A stretch of DNA of 64,000 bases, from positions 256,112,846-256,176,845 of the forward strand of contig JALIGW010000002.1 in NCBI GenBank assembly GCA_023053685.1. Direction: 5' to 3'. The translations under genes and the position numbers were made by a program. The stretch's first letter is position 1, and the number at the start of each line of letters is the position of its first letter. Source of the stretch: Diadophis punctatus similis. Lineage: Eukaryota; Chordata; Lepidosauria; Squamata; Dipsadidae. A model generated the notes under the pieces. The model ran no database searches. It had not been told where the DNA came from and was given only the letters and a program-made list of their open reading frames with translations. This document shows positions 1 through 11,440 of this stretch, one piece after another.

Positions 1-124
1 AACTTGGAATAGGTTCTATGAATGGTTAAACAATAGAAACTCAGAATTATGAAATGTACAAGTGTCAGATAGGAATTTTCCTACCAGAGGCGATCTTTGG
101 ATCTTGCTTCCTCGAAGTCATTCG

Positions 125-334
125 TATTTAGAAAATAAAACCAAGATTCAAATCTAATTAACAAAATATTTATTTCGTACAAAAGTAACAAAAATAAACC
201 CTTAATAAGCTACATCTTTTCAGCTAATGAATTCACGTCTGCCTTCGGCAGGCATGGAAGAAGAAAGGAAAGTGGGAGTTGACAAAACTCCTGGAATGCA
301 GGCATGCGTAGTAAAACGTATCACATGTCTGCTT
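125..334 (-). repeat. LTR-like repeat, inverted copy (outer part)
   Basis: This stretch is an imperfect reverse complement of 2940-3155. Both share an AATAAATATTTTGTT-like segment and a TTTATTTTCTAA-like end. A further piece of the same inverted copy continues at about 2085-2130, so a LINE (335-2065) has been inserted into it. The AATAAA near one end suggests an LTR, but no internal coding region is visible. Confidence 0.45.
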
Positions 335-2065
335 GATTATAATAGAATAGAATAGAATAGAATTCTTTATTGGCCAAGTGTGATTGGACACACAAGGAAT
401 TTGTCTTTGGTGTGTATGCTCTCAGTGTACATAAAAGAAAAGATACATTTGTCAAGAATGGTTGTCATAGGGTTCAAGTAAGCAATCAGGAAACAATCAA
501 TATGAATATAAATCGTAAGGATATAAGCAACAAGTTACAGTCATACTGTCATAAGTGGGAGGAGATGGGTGATAGGAACGATGAGAAAAACTAATAGTAG
601 TGAATAGTTTGACAGTGGTGAGGGAATTATTTGTTTAGCAGAGTGATGGCGTTCGGGAAAAAACTGTTCTTGTGTCTAGTTGTCTTGGTGTGCAGTGCTC
701 TATAGCGACGTTTTGAGGGTAGGAGTTGAAGCAATTTATGTCCAGGATGTGAGGGGTCAGTAAATATTTTCACGGCCCTCTTTTTGACTTGTGCAGTATA
801 CAGGTCCTCAATGGAAGGCAGGTTGGCAGTAATTGTTTTTTCTGCAGTTCTGATTATTCTCTGAAGTCTGTGTCTGTCTTGTTGGGTTGCAGAACCAAAC
901 CAGACAGTTATAGAGGTGCAGATGACAGACTCAATAATTCCTCTGTAGAACTGTATCAGCAGCTCCTTGGGAAGTTTGAGCTTCCTGAGTTGGCGCAGAA
1001 AGAACATTCTTTGTTGTGCTTTTTTGATGACGTTTTTGATGTTAGATGACCATTTTAGGTCTTGAGATATGATGGAACCTAGAAATTTGAAGGTCTCTAC
1101 TGTTGATACTGTGTTGTCTAGTATTGTAAGAGGTGGTAGGATGGGAGGTTTCTCCTAAAGTCTACCACCATTTCTACAGTTTTGAGTGTGTTCAGTTCCA
1201 GATTGTTCCGGTCGCACCACAAGGCTAGTTGTTCAACCTCCCGTCTGTATGCGGTTTCATCGTTGTCTCGAATGAGGCCAATCACTGTTGTATCATCTGC
1301 AAACTTCAGTAGTTTAACAGATGAATCGTTTGAGATGCAGTCATTGGTATAGAGAGAGAAGAGAAGTGGTGAGAGTACACAGCCTTGGGGGGCCCCTGTG
1401 CTAATTGTACAGGTATCTGATGTGATTTTGCCTAGCTTCACCTGCTGCATCCTTTCTGTTAGGAAGCTTGTGATCCACTTACAAGTGTGTTCAGGTACCG
1501 CTAGCTGATTTAGTTTAGTTAGAAGAATGTCCGGTATGATGGTGTTGAATGCTGAACTAAAGTCTACAAAGAGGACCCTTGCGTAGGTATTTGGAGATTC
1601 AAGATGTTGTAGGATGAAGTGCAGAGCCATATTAACAGCATCATCTGTCGATTTATTTGCTCGGTATGCAAATTGCAGGGGGTCTAACAGTGGATCCGTG
1701 ATGGTTTTCAAGTGGGACATCACTAGCCTTTCAAAGGTTTTCATAACTACAGATGTTAGAGCAACTGGTCTGTAGTCATTCAGTTCCTTGATGGAGGGCT
1801 TCTTCGGCACTGGGATGATAGTGGAGTGTTTGAAGCAGGAAGGAACATGGCATATCTCCAGTGACTTGTTGAAGATTTGGGTGAAGATGGGGGCCAATTG
1901 GTCAGCACAGACTTTTAAGCAAGAAGGAGTTATCTTGTCTGGACCTGGTGCTTTTCCTGGCTTCTGTCTGTGAAATAGATCTTGCACTTCCTTTTCTGTG
2001 ATCACCAGGGGTTGTGAACCCAATGCGATGGGTTCAGTTGTAGGATTTATTGTAAATGATTTATT
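335..2065 (-). mobile_element. L2/L3-type (CR1 superfamily) LINE, 5'-truncated, AATAG tail
   Basis: A non-LTR retrotransposon on the minus strand. The 3' end at 335-365 is an AATAG microsatellite next to a conserved 3' UTR that recurs at 58146. The reverse transcriptase region lies at 1118-2023 and the C-terminal region at 627-1007. AATAG-tailed L3/CR1 LINEs are a known feature of snake genomes (established knowledge). The copy is 5'-truncated and frameshifted. L2 versus L3 naming is uncertain. Confidence 0.8.
627..2023 (-). pseudogene. LINE reverse transcriptase fragment, frameshifted
   Basis: This is the C-terminal two thirds of a LINE ORF2. The frame at 1118-2023 has fingers-domain residues (GKAPGPD), palm motif A (VDFSSAFNTI), PQGCVLSPLLF and the catalytic FADD motif. 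A second frame at 627-1007 carries the downstream region ending in [14 protein letters not shown] frameshift near 1120-1140 separates them, so the copy cannot make a full enzyme. The endonuclease domain is missing because the element is truncated. It is closer to L2-like RTs than to the CR1 copies elsewhere in the window. Confidence 0.8.
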
Positions 2066-2130
2066 GTAAATACAATAAACCTTAGAAAACAGTAGAGATG
2101 CACAACTGGCAATTATTCACATCGGGACAA

Positions 2131-2540
2131 CAAGAAATATATATAGAGAGAAACAAACTAGAAATATATACAAAGCTAAAATATTACTTGTATAGGTAAA
2201 ATATTTGAATGTAAATAAATGTACATAAACGGATGTAAATTAAATCATAGTAAATCAATGAAGATACAAAGAGAAATTGAAAATTAAATATGTATCACAA
2301 AATCCCATCAGAGGATAGCATAAACATGTTATAAATATAACCCAGAAATTGGACATATATGGAGGAAAACTGAAACAAACCACAAATGTATAAAAAATGT
2401 TAAAACTAAATGACAAACTAAGAAAAACTAATAGACCGATCTTGAGCTATAGTATAATAGGAACTGCGTTTCCTATATATGTGTGTTTGGATGGTTTGTA
2501 ATGTCTATTTGTATATAATAATTTTTTTTAAAAAAAGAAT
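2131..2540. other. AT-rich stretch, nothing recognised
   Basis: This is low-complexity AT-rich DNA with short ATATAT and TAAATA runs. I see no open frame or known repeat. Confidence 0.4.
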
Positions 2541-2850
2541 AGGTGATACCTGGCTCAACAGTAGTAAGGGCAACAGGGATCTTGGAGTCCTAGTGGACAA
2601 CCACTTAAACATGAGTCAGCAGTATGCCAAAAAAAAACCCCACAACAGAATCATAGGCTGCATTAATCAGTGGAATGACTTGCTTCCAGAAATTGTGGGT
2701 GCTTCAACAATAGAGGTGTTTATGAAGAAATTGAACATCCACTTATCTGAAATGTTATAGGGCTTCCTGTCGGACCAGGGGGCTGGACTAGAAGAACCTC
2801 CAAGATCCCTACCAACTCTCTTATTCTGTTCCCGTTCCCAAATTCCCAAA
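2540..2850 (+). mobile_element. CR1 LINE 3'-end remnant with internal deletion
   Basis: It has the CR1 signatures [15 protein letters not shown] and NQWNDLLPEIV, and ends with the CR1 3' UTR (GGGGGCTGGACTAGAAGA-like). Most of the RT between these parts is deleted. The same intronic CR1 is antisense to genes B, C and D. It reads plus here because unit A is inverted, so it predates the duplication. Confidence 0.7.
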
Positions 2851-2877
2851 GCAAAGATATGCATCAAGTTAAATGTG

Positions 2878-3215
2878 TCACGATGTGAATTATTGTCAGT
2901 TTGTGCATCTCTATGTTTTTCTACTGTTTCTTGTATCTATGGTCAAGCAGACGTATGATATATTCTATTACGCATGCCTGCATTCCAGAGGTCAACTCCT
3001 TCCTTTCTCATCGCCATTTCTACCAAGGTACAAGTGATTTATTTCCTTAGCTGATAAAATGTAGTCTTAATAAGGATTTCTTTTTATTATTTTTCTACTG
3101 AAATAAATATTTTGTTAATTAGATTTGAATCTCGGGTTTTTATTTTCTAAGTAACAATGTTTTCAAAAGGGAAGCGACGATCCATCGACCTCCGGAGGAT
3201 TTATTTCTCTGCTAA
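2878..3215 (+). repeat. LTR-like insertion, partner of the inverted copy at 125-334
   Basis: The paralogous intron of unit C reads straight through this position, so 2878-3215 is an insertion of about 340 bases. It carries the same AATAAATATTTTGTT segment as 125-334, in the opposite orientation. TG/CA ends and a target duplication were not resolved. Confidence 0.45.
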
Positions 3216-4049
3216 CAAAATGGCTGTGCATCATACAAGTCCTAGTTTTAGGTGAGAAAATGGGCAAATCTGAAAATTGCTTTCACTGAAAAAATATTTT
3301 GGGAAGTTTTATCAAGTTCATTGATTCTGCAGAACTTTCAGTGCCTTTCAGTAAAGTAATCCCACTTCTGGATCAACTGATCTATCGTTCTGTTTATCAT
3401 TGATTGATCTAATAGTCTGAGCCATTGGCTGAAAGGAAGAAAACAAGAGGAAAATTCCCTGGGAAAGTCATTTCTCAGCATTTCCAAAGCGGGAATGTTT
3501 GACCTCCTAATCAAGGCGCAAATCTAAGGATTGGAAATTATTTTGTATCCCAAAGTACCGTGATTACATGCTCAACACGGCCACTCCCTTTGGATTTTAA
3601 TAGTCAGCTTTATTTTTTAATATGATTTGCTTATTTTTTGAACTACTGGTTATAAATAAGGCTTTTTAAAAATGGTAATGCGGCAATGTGAGTATTTAGT
3701 TATTTTTCATTAGTCTTGCACAATTCCAAGTCAAAGAATTACCTCCCCAAAAATGGTCTCTAGCAGTTCCTGCAACTTTGATATGTTTATTCCTATTTCT
3801 TCAAGGACTTTTAAAAAATTGCTTCTTGTAAACTCAAAGTTAGAGGAGTTCCTAGCAGAACAAGATAACCAGAGGAAGCTATGCTGGCTGACAGCAACTT
3901 GAATCTGCTATTCTGCTCTCCATGTTGTGGAAGAATACAAAAATAATCCAGGCCAAACAAAAAGGGAAAATAGAAGGAGAGACCACTCTGCACACCCGCT
4001 TCCCTTCCTGAAGGGAGAATAGAAATCTAATAACTTTTCCCTTTCTTAC

Positions 4050-4117
4050 TTGATTTGGAGGTTCAACCGCTGTTTGATCTCCGTCATAAAAACCAGAAAG
4101 CTTCAATCTTTGTTTCT
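4050..4117 (-). CDS. Linker exon 3, unit A
   Basis: This 68-base exon encodes [18 protein letters not shown]. An ATG seen in the other copies is ATT here, which does not affect the frame. Confidence 0.75.
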
Positions 4118-5022
4118 CTGCAAGGAATAAATAATTTCAAAATGCATAATTAACAAAATAGGAGGAGATAGAAAATAGAAGAGAAGAGAGAGCGAAGGTA
4201 AGGCAGATGGGCAATCAGAGGATCTTCCATTACCTCCTGTGCTGTCCGGACTTGGATCTTCCCAAGGGATCCTCCTCAAAAATAGCTTCTGAGGGGGATT
4301 TGATGGATTCTTCTTCCCCTCAGGATCTGTGATCTCCACAGTGCAGCACTTCAAACAGGAGGAAAGAAAAAAGAAGCAGAATGAATGTACATGACAAGAA
4401 ATAAAGTGGATTCTTATATTCAGAACATAACCTCAAAGTCTCCAATATCCATCCGTGAGTTTGAGTGAGAAAACAATGGAACAATGTCCTACAAGAATTT
4501 GTGGGACAACACCAAATATTACGAATGTCAGAGAAGTTTGGGAAGGAGGGGTGAAGTATTCAAACACATTCTCTATTCTTTTGAGCTCCCTGGATTAAAG
4601 TGTCTCACCTGCAACTGGACCTGCTCCTTCTGCTCCTCCGCCTGGCTCAGGAGGAGGCCTTCCACCAGGGCCACTGCCTGGGAGCTGGTCTCGGCTCCAC
4701 ACTCCCGCACCCAACTCTCCATTTCTGGGGGCAGAAGAAACAGGAGCTGCTCCAGAACCACCAGGTCTAGCATCTGGGCTTTGGTGTGCTTTTCTGGTCT
4801 CAGCCATTGCCTACAAAAGTCATGGAGTCGGCTGCAAAGTCCTCGGGGACCCTCAGCCTCCCAGTATTGGGTGAAATGGCAGGGCTGAACTTCTGAGGGG
4901 AAGATGGTTTCCTCCTCCAGGATCTTCTGCCCAGTCCTTGTCCAGAGCTTCCCAACCTTCCCAGGCTGAGCAGCTGAAAGGCTTTTTCCGGTTCCCTCCT
5001 TTCCAAAAGGTTCTGTCTCCAT
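4050..5022 (-). CDS. SCAN-KRAB-zinc finger gene, unit A, 5' part (partial)
   Basis: Three coding exons lie on the minus strand: 5022-4609 (414 bases, SCAN), 4348-4234 (115 bases) and 4117-4050 (68 bases). They match the first three coding exons of units B, C and D in length and phase and have GT-AG borders. The ATG at 5022 was chosen because longer upstream frames start only at non-ATG codons and the matching ATG exists in all four units. The SCAN domain, a dimerisation module of nuclear zinc-finger factors, covers about residues 41-128. The last residues visible are the VEPPNQ linker. KRAB and finger exons should lie left of the window, beyond the LINE and LTR insertions in the intron. No disabling change is seen, but completeness cannot be judged. 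Confidence 0.85.
4234..4348 (-). CDS. Linker exon 2, unit A
   Basis: This 115-base exon ([20 protein letters not shown]...) sits between an acceptor AG at 4349-4350 and a GTAATGG donor. I recognise no known domain. It is conserved in all four units. Confidence 0.75.
4609..5022 (-). CDS. SCAN exon, unit A
   Basis: It encodes 138 residues with SCAN hallmarks: [41 protein letters not shown] and LPPEMESWV. The acceptor side of the exon is near 5210 and the donor follows 4609. It ends in phase 0. Confidence 0.88.
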
Positions 5023-5210
5023 CCTTTCTCTGTCCTGCAGAGCGACTCCAAATGGGTCCAAGGACTCTTGTGGGTCTCAAGATGCCTTTTCCTTCACAGG
5101 ACCATTTCTGGTGCCGCAGGACTGATCCCTGCAAGTTATTCCACTCTTTTTTTCCCCCCAAGAGAAAATTTTGCCTTGCAAAGACCACAAATGGGTTCGA
5201 ATTTCTGTAT

Positions 5211-6240
5211 CTGAGATGGAAAGAAAAACAAACGCCAAGAATTAGAAAGAGGAATTCAGCCACTGAACAACCTTCATCCAACCTGCCCGGAGCCCCAAGC
5301 GGCTCATCCCAGCGCAGGGCCGGGCAGAGCACGAGCAGGGCCGGGAAGGAGGCAACTGGACAGGCCGGTGCGAATCCTGCCTCCTCCTCGCCCGGCTTCT
5401 CTGCTCTCCTGCTGGGCCTCCTCAAGGCCTCCCCTCCCCCTCCCCACTCGGACTCTTCCCCGGATCCCCGCCGCCTTCCCGGCATCCCCGCTTCCCATTG
5501 CACGGAGAGGTTGGCTGGGGAGCATGGGGCCTGGGAAGAGCCCCCCCTCAAGCGGGGCACGTCTGGATGCCCCCCGCCAGACTCTCTCGCAGAATCTCCA
5601 CCTCCCCCGGAGCCCCAGGGGTTAAGGATAGCGTGTGCGGCCTCCTAGAGCGGCAAGCTTTTGTGATGTCACTTGGTTCGCAGCCTCCTCTGGAAAGCCA
5701 GCCGTGACATTCGACCTCCAGTGGACCAATGGGGAAGCGCCCGACGTTCCCTTCTCTTGGCAGAGGGCGCCCCCTGGTGGATTTGGCGTAAAGTGCCAGG
5801 ATTGTAGAAAGGGCGCGAAAGAGGGGCGCGTCTGGGGGAAACGCGAGGGCAGGGATGATGGGCATGGGAGTAGGAGGAAAGGCCCCTCTCAATGCCTCCC
5901 TGCCCGAGAAAGACCTCGGCGTCTCCAGAGGAGGCACTTTCTCCATCTTTCTGTCCAGGAAACGTCTGTGGAGAAGGAGAAAAATCTCTCCGGAGGATTT
6001 GAACTCGCCTCCCTCGAGAACAGCCGCCCTGAAGGCTCCGCGGAGATTGGAGGCGGCCAAATCCTGTCAGAAACGTCCGGGCGGTCAGAAGACGAGGACC
6101 GGGAGGCTCTCTGGGGAACCCCGCGAACTCCGGCCTGAAGGGGAGGAAGGTGGGAGACAGGCAGGGAAGCCACAACCAGGAAAATTATTGTTTTTTAAAT
6201 TACTTGTCTTTTTATTTCTTTAATTCAATACATACGGCTG
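5211..6240 (-). promoter_or_regulatory. CpG-rich promoter block of unit A
   Basis: Read on the minus strand, this block has an inverted CCAAT box (CCATTGG near 5725-5735), a TGACATCA CRE-like site (about 5663) and a short untranslated first exon. The matching blocks in B, C and D sit about 0.5-1 kb before the SCAN exon. The position of the conserved first-exon donor reads CTTGAG here, not GTGAGG, so that splice site may be lost. Confidence 0.6.
5855..6223 (+). other. Divergent ORF in promoter block A (uncertain)
   Basis: An ATG-initiated frame of 122 codons ([19 protein letters not shown]...) points away from the SCAN gene. The same ATG and first 55 or so codons recur antisense to B, C and D. 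I recognise no family. It may be only a CpG-island open frame. Confidence 0.2.
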
Positions 6241-6579
6241 CCTTTCTCAGATGATTCGTCTCTGGTGCCCGCGGAAAGAGACTGAGGAGAAAGAGAAAGA
6301 AAAACCGGTTCCAAAATGGAGGAAAAGCTGAAATCTCTGGATATTCCAGAAATTTTACCTCATAACGAGGCTCCTTCATTGGGAAATGAAGAGGAGAAAA
6401 TGGCGTCTCATCTCTGGCTGGAGAAAAGGTGGAATTGCAAAACTCAGAAAGGGAGATCGTGGAAAAGGAAGATAAAGCAACCTACGATGAGGAAAAAACC
6501 ATTTTCACATAGGGACTGAGTGGGAAATTCCCCTCCAGAGATGAGAGTAGGAAGCTGAAGCCATTTGGGGAATTGAAGG

Positions 6580-6924
6580 CGAGGATTTTCCGTGGCTTCC
6601 CTTTTGATGGAGAGTGTGTGTGTGTCTGACCCCCAAGCAGGGGTGAAATTCAAAAATTTCCCCTACCAGTTCTGTGGGCGTGGCTTGGTGGGCATGGCAG
6701 AGGAAGGATACTGCAAAATCTCCCTACCAGCCAGAGGTGGTATTTGCCACAAATACCACCTCTGGCTGGTAGGGAGATTTTGCAGTATCCTTCCTCTGCC
6801 ATGCCCACCAAGCCACGCCCACAGAACTGGTAGGGAAAATTTTTGAATTTCACCCCTGCTTGGGGGTCAGACACACACACACACACACACACACACCAAT
6901 CAAAAGGGAAGCCACGGGAAAATC
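6580..6924. repeat. Long near-perfect palindrome around a foldback hAT-like MITE
   Basis: The arms mirror around about position 6748 with a loop of only 3-5 bases. The core 6638-6858 begins CAGGGGTGAAATTC and ends GAATTTCACCCCTG, like hAT MITE termini common in squamates. The symmetry continues outside into flanking DNA (AAGGGAAGCCAC), including a GT run on the left and a longer CA run on the right. Confidence 0.85.
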
Positions 6925-7487
6925 CTCAGCTAAACCAGGAAGAGGCAGAGAGAATCTGCAGATATCCCTCCTAATCCAGCCGGATCCTAGCCCCCCCCCC
7001 CCTTTCCCTGGGGAATCCTCAGCTCCGCTCTCACGGGAAAGGCGCAGCTTCGCTTCAGGGGAGAAAAACGTGATTTCCCTCCTTGAAACCCGTGTCTCTC
7101 TTGCTGAGAACGACTAAACAGCTCCTTCCAATTTCCCGCCCCTCAACCCCAAATGTGAAGGAACACCCCTCTTTCTATGGTCAGGAGTCAGGATTCCCCA
7201 TTTCCTCGAAAACCAGCCCCAAATGGAGATACTGAAATAAAGTTTGGCCGTTTCTCCTCCGCTTTCTGCTCCTTTCTTTGGATAACTTCTACATCTTCCA
7301 TCATTTCAAGGTTATCTCTTTCAGCAGAAATATGTATAAAGTAACCTTTTGGAAGAAATTTTGCCATATAAAAGTGCAGATCTAGAGTGGAGTCGTGATG
7401 AGTTTATTTACCAGGAATTTGCATATTTCGACTGTGGAAAAAAGCGCTCCTAAAAAATGGCTGCTTTTTTTTATTTTTTATTAAGAT
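6925..7487. other. No gene recognised
   Basis: This is mixed-composition DNA with one AATAAA at about 7230. I found no convincing exon or repeat. Confidence 0.3.
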
Positions 7488-7496
7488 TTTCATGGT

Positions 7497-7688
7497 CTTA
7501 ATAAAAAATATTGAGGGCAAAAGAAGAAGGGGACGGCAGAGAATGAGGTGGCTGGATGGAGTCAGTGAAGCAGTTGGCGTGAGCTTAAATGGACTCCGGG
7601 GGATGGTAAGAGGACAGGAAGGCCTGGAGGAACGTTGTCCATGGGGTTGCGATGGGTCAGACACGACTTCGCAACTAACAACAAACGC
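7497..7688 (+). mobile_element. BovB (RTE) LINE 3' end
   Basis: This is the last part of BovB ORF2 (RRRGRQRMRWLDGVSEAVG) and its 3' UTR, including the GGACAGGAAGGCCTGG and GGTCAGACACGACTT motifs typical of BovB. It is flanked by a 9-bp duplication TTTCATGGT (7488-7496 and 7689-7697). BovB is known to have moved horizontally between squamates and ruminants (established knowledge). Confidence 0.88.
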
Positions 7689-7697
7689 TTTCATGGT

Positions 7698-8200
7698 ATA
7701 AAATAGAAAATAAAGGTAGTAAAATGGGAAAAAAAGAAAAGGGAAGAAGTGTGGGATAAAGGAGGAAAGGAAAGGATATTTAAACCTTTTTTCAGTGCAC
7801 TAAAATACAAAGTGAAATTACAGCCTCAACATTTTACTTCTACTGGATATTCTTAGTAAATTTAATGCATTTCTATAACAAAAGCCTGAATCTAATCAGC
7901 AAATCCCAAAGTTTAGATTTCATTTTCTTTCTGCCTCAAGTACAAAGTCCAGAAATTGGTTCCAGGTAGAAACACCACTACGTCTATTTCTCTCTCTCTG
8001 ATGAAAACAGGTAATTTTGCATCTCTGCAACTCTTCTACTTCTTCCATCCATCCTTCTTCCATCGTGGGGATGGAGGGATCTTTCCATTTTTGCATTTAA
8101 AGAATTCTGGCTGCAGTCGGCATGTATAGTAATAAATTTCCAATTTTCACATCAAGTTTCTTGTCCTAAAAAGAAAGCCTCAGCACTTTTATTCTTAGGT
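7698..8200. other. No gene recognised
   Basis: AT-rich unique-looking sequence without a supported exon. Confidence 0.3.
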
Positions 8201-8209
8201 GCAATCAGC

Positions 8210-8655
8210 AAGACAAGGGCCTTTTAAAGAGCTCCCTCAGCCATTGGCAGCAGTTTATTTTTCCTGCAATTAGATTAGCCAATCAACGGCGGGTATGCAA
8301 ATAGAGCTCCATAGATCCGTAAGTAACACTCTGGTTTTCAATAGACGCAGAGAGATAAATCATATTTACACACCATTCAAAAGAGACAATAGGAAACCTT
8401 GGAAGGGAACAAAAAAGACACCTCCCCTCCAGCAGCCAATAGATAAGCAGGGATCAGCACCAGACAAAGAAGCAGGCAGAAAACAATACTCCAATTGAGG
8501 AACCATCCAGGAGGGAACCAACTCGCAGGGCATATAAACAGGCAGCAAGCCCCTCTTGAAGTTGCGCTGAAGATGTTACCTAGTTGGGTAATGAAATGTC
8601 TCCAAACACACAACCAAGCTCAGAATGTCCCGAGGACCCCAGAGTTTAACCTAAG
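8210..8655 (+). repeat. Unclassified repeat with a hammerhead-like motif
   Basis: It contains CATATAAACAGGC (TATA-like, about 8530) and then CTGAAGA (8567-8573), a TTACC/GGTAA hairpin, GAAA (8593-8596) and TGTC (8597-8600). The order resembles a hammerhead ribozyme core, as known in Penelope-like elements. One base too many follows CTGAAGA and stem I is weak. Repeat class not proven. Confidence 0.35.
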
Positions 8656-8660
8656 CTGAA

Positions 8661-9180
8661 GATATTCTCTTCTGTTGCAATGCATTCTCTTTTGCATGCG
8701 TGCCTCAGAACTACAGATCCCATCTTCACCAGCAAAACCCAATTTTTCCCAATTTCCCTCACCTCCCACCCACACCCAACCTGGGACAACTACATCCTTT
8801 GTGGTTCACAGCAATAAAATTTGTTTAAGTGGCTTCTCCTCCCTCTGTAGCCCCAGAAAGTGGCATTTCCCTGCTGGAGGGGGGCAAACATCCCACTTTC
8901 CGCTGAGCATCTGAAATTCAGGGACAAAGGGAATTTATCTAACATGGAGAGAATCTGGAGCTGAGGCTATTCAGACAGCTTCCGCTCAGCTCATTTTGGA
9001 GTTTCCTACAATCTAAAATTTATTATTTTATACAAATAAAAGTGAAAGAAACAGACTCGGAGGAGAAGACCAGCGTAGAAGAAGAAACTGGGAATGATGG
9101 AGAAACAAAAGAGATCCAAGGAAGGGGGGAAAGGTTGGGGATCTCCTGGGCAGAGAGCAGTAGATCCCAGAATACAGAAA
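8661..9180. other. No gene recognised
   Basis: I see no supported exon or identifiable repeat in this interval. Confidence 0.3.
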
Positions 9181-9182
9181 GC

Positions 9183-9600
9183 AGAATTGGAAGAGATCTG
9201 GAGATCTTCTAGTCCAACCCCCTGCTCGATCAGGAGACCCGACACCATTTCAGACAAATTCGTTCAAGAGAGCCTCCAGTGATGGAGCGCCCACAACTTC
9301 TGGTGGCAACTAGTTCCTCTGATAAATTGTTCTCAATGGCAGGAAATTCCTCCTTTGTTCCAGGTTGCTTTTCTCCTTGCTTAGTTTCCATCCGTTGCTT
9401 CTTGTCCTGCCTTCAGGTGCTTTGGAGACTAGGTGGACCCCCTCTTCCTTCTGGCAGCCACTCAAATATTGGAAGATGCTATCATGTCCCCCCTGGTCCT
9501 TCTCCTCCCTAGACTAGACCAACCGTTTTAGCCTCCAGTCCCTCATCCTCTTTGCTGCTCTTCTCTGCTCTCTTTCTAGCGTCTCAAGATATTTTTTTTT
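9183..9600 (-). mobile_element. CR1 LINE 3'-end fragment
   Basis: It is antisense to the CR1 3' end: CTAGTCCAACCCCCTGCTC, the reverse complement of the usual CR1 tail, then the decayed RT C-terminus. Frames are broken. Confidence 0.75.
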
Positions 9601-9709
9601 TACCGTGGGGAGCAGAACTAGATTCAGGACTCCAAGTCTGTAGAGAGCAGTAAGTGAATCTTAGCATGGAGACCTTTTGGGATCTCCCTGGATCCAGTGG
9701 CCTCCACAC

Positions 9710-10267
9710 CAGGGGCGGGTTCCTAATTTTTTTACTACCACTCTGTGGGCGTGACTTATTTTGTGGGTGTGGCTTGCCAGCCATGTGACCGGGTGGGCGT
9801 GGCTTGCCAGCCATGTGACCGGGTGGGCGTGGCTTCTCAGACAGCTGAAGGGAGGGGAACTGAGATAGGTCCTGCCACCCATTCCCCCTCCCCTCAGCAG
9901 CTTGAGAAGCCTCAAACTTGCGAAAATGCTTAGGATCGTCACTGCGCGTTTGTGGCTTCTCGGACTGCTGAAGGGAGGGGAATCGAGATAGCTCCTACCG
10001 CCCGTTCTTTCAGCATCTCACGTGCTCCCTCAGCCATCCTCCCCTGCTTGGACTCACTGTGGGGTAGGAAGGCAGCGCATGCGCAGTGCCGGAAGCTCGG
10101 CTTCTGGGCATGCGCAGAAGAATTTTTTTTTAAAAAAAGTAAAAAACATTTTTTTTTCAAATGGCGGCGCCCAGGCACCAGCAACTGACCGCACTGGTAC
10201 TGTGACATCACCAGCGGGCCACTACCGGTGCTATAGAGTGGACCGCACTGGTAGGAACCCACCACTG
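9710..10267. mobile_element. Non-autonomous hAT element with 8-bp TSD
   Basis: The termini are CAGGGGCGGGTTCC and GGAACCCACCACTG. An 8-bp duplication CTCCACAC flanks it exactly (9702-9709 and 10268-10275). Inside is a run of about three 30-base tandem units (GTGGGCGTGGCTTGCCAGCC..., 9767-9835). No transposase is encoded. Confidence 0.9.
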
Positions 10268-10279
10268 CTCCACACTTGG

Positions 10280-11100
10280 CTAAGCACCAGGTAGGTTTTG
10301 AGTGAAGCGGCTGTCTGGTGGATGGCTGGAGTCCTGGTTCTGAATGGAGTCTCTGCTGAACAGGAGAGGTTGGGGGGGGGGGTCTGGAGGGACAGGCAGG
10401 CCAAGAGTTCCAGGGGGAAGACTAGATGATCTCCACTCCCTTCCTGTCTCCCCCTCCTTAAAAGGGAGGATCTGAAAGGAAGCTGGTGGGGGCTCTCAGC
10501 AGAAGAAGGTCCAGGCTGTGGTACTTCTCCCCTCCGGAGTCGGGCCCCCTTCAATGTCCTTCAAAGGCAGAAATTCTACAGCTGTTCCTAAGGAAATCTT
10601 TCCCACCAGAAAGGGGGAAGGAGAGCAGGATCAACTCAGGAGTTCTGTGGGAAAAAGAGGTGGAGAAGAAAATGAGAATATAAAGCAAAACTTATAGTAG
10701 AAATAAGACACTTCTGGAAAAATCTCCCCTCCCTCTCTCTTTCAGACCCCCAGTCAGGCCTACACTGCAGGGGGTGGTTGACAGGCAGGGCCTGGAGGGA
10801 GGGGGCTCCTTTTGCTGCCTCTGCCGGGACAGGGAAGGTCAAGGAAACACCCCCCCCAACATCTGAATTGTCCTTTTCTATATCCATAAATTCCTTTATT
10901 TGTTGTGTGTGTAGTTCTACTGGTTGTCTCTTGTGGGGGGAAGAAGTGTGCGTGTGTGTGTTTTAAGTTTTTTATTTTTTATTTTTTATCAAAATATCAA
11001 ATCAATGCGTGAACAGTGTGGCACCTGAGTGTCATATATTCTAATACAAATAAAGCTAATCCAATTTCCCTACTACTTTTATTTTCTATTTTATACCCTT
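10280..11100. other. No gene recognised
   Basis: Short open frames exist, but none matches a family I know. There is a small GT-rich run near 10950. Confidence 0.3.
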
Positions 11101-11440
11101 TGCCAGGAAGGGAGCAAAAGGCGGAAGCTTCCGGGGAGGGGGCGGAGAGGGCAGTGACCCCATATGGTTGCGGGAGGGGGACTCCCAAAGACGGTGTGTG
11201 CCAGCCCGCTCAGAGATCCTCAAGTCCTCACTGGCTGTGGGGCTGCACCTTCCTTTTTCGCATCCACCGCAGCCCCACTCCACGCCGGATCGGTGGGTGG
11301 AGGGCAAGAGGAACCCCATTCTCGACCTCCAGGGCTGACATGAATCCCGCTTTGAGCTGCAGCCCCCCCAAGACTGAAAATATCCCCCCTGCCACTTTCT
11401 CCGCTTCTCTTCTGCGCCAAATTCTCTCCGCCTTCGGGTG

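Noticed and set aside
6316..6519. ORF starting MEEKLKSLDIPEILPHNEAPS as a divergent gene
   Set aside because: The ATG is shared, but B has an early stop, and C and D are in another frame because of a 1-base difference. No conserved coding.
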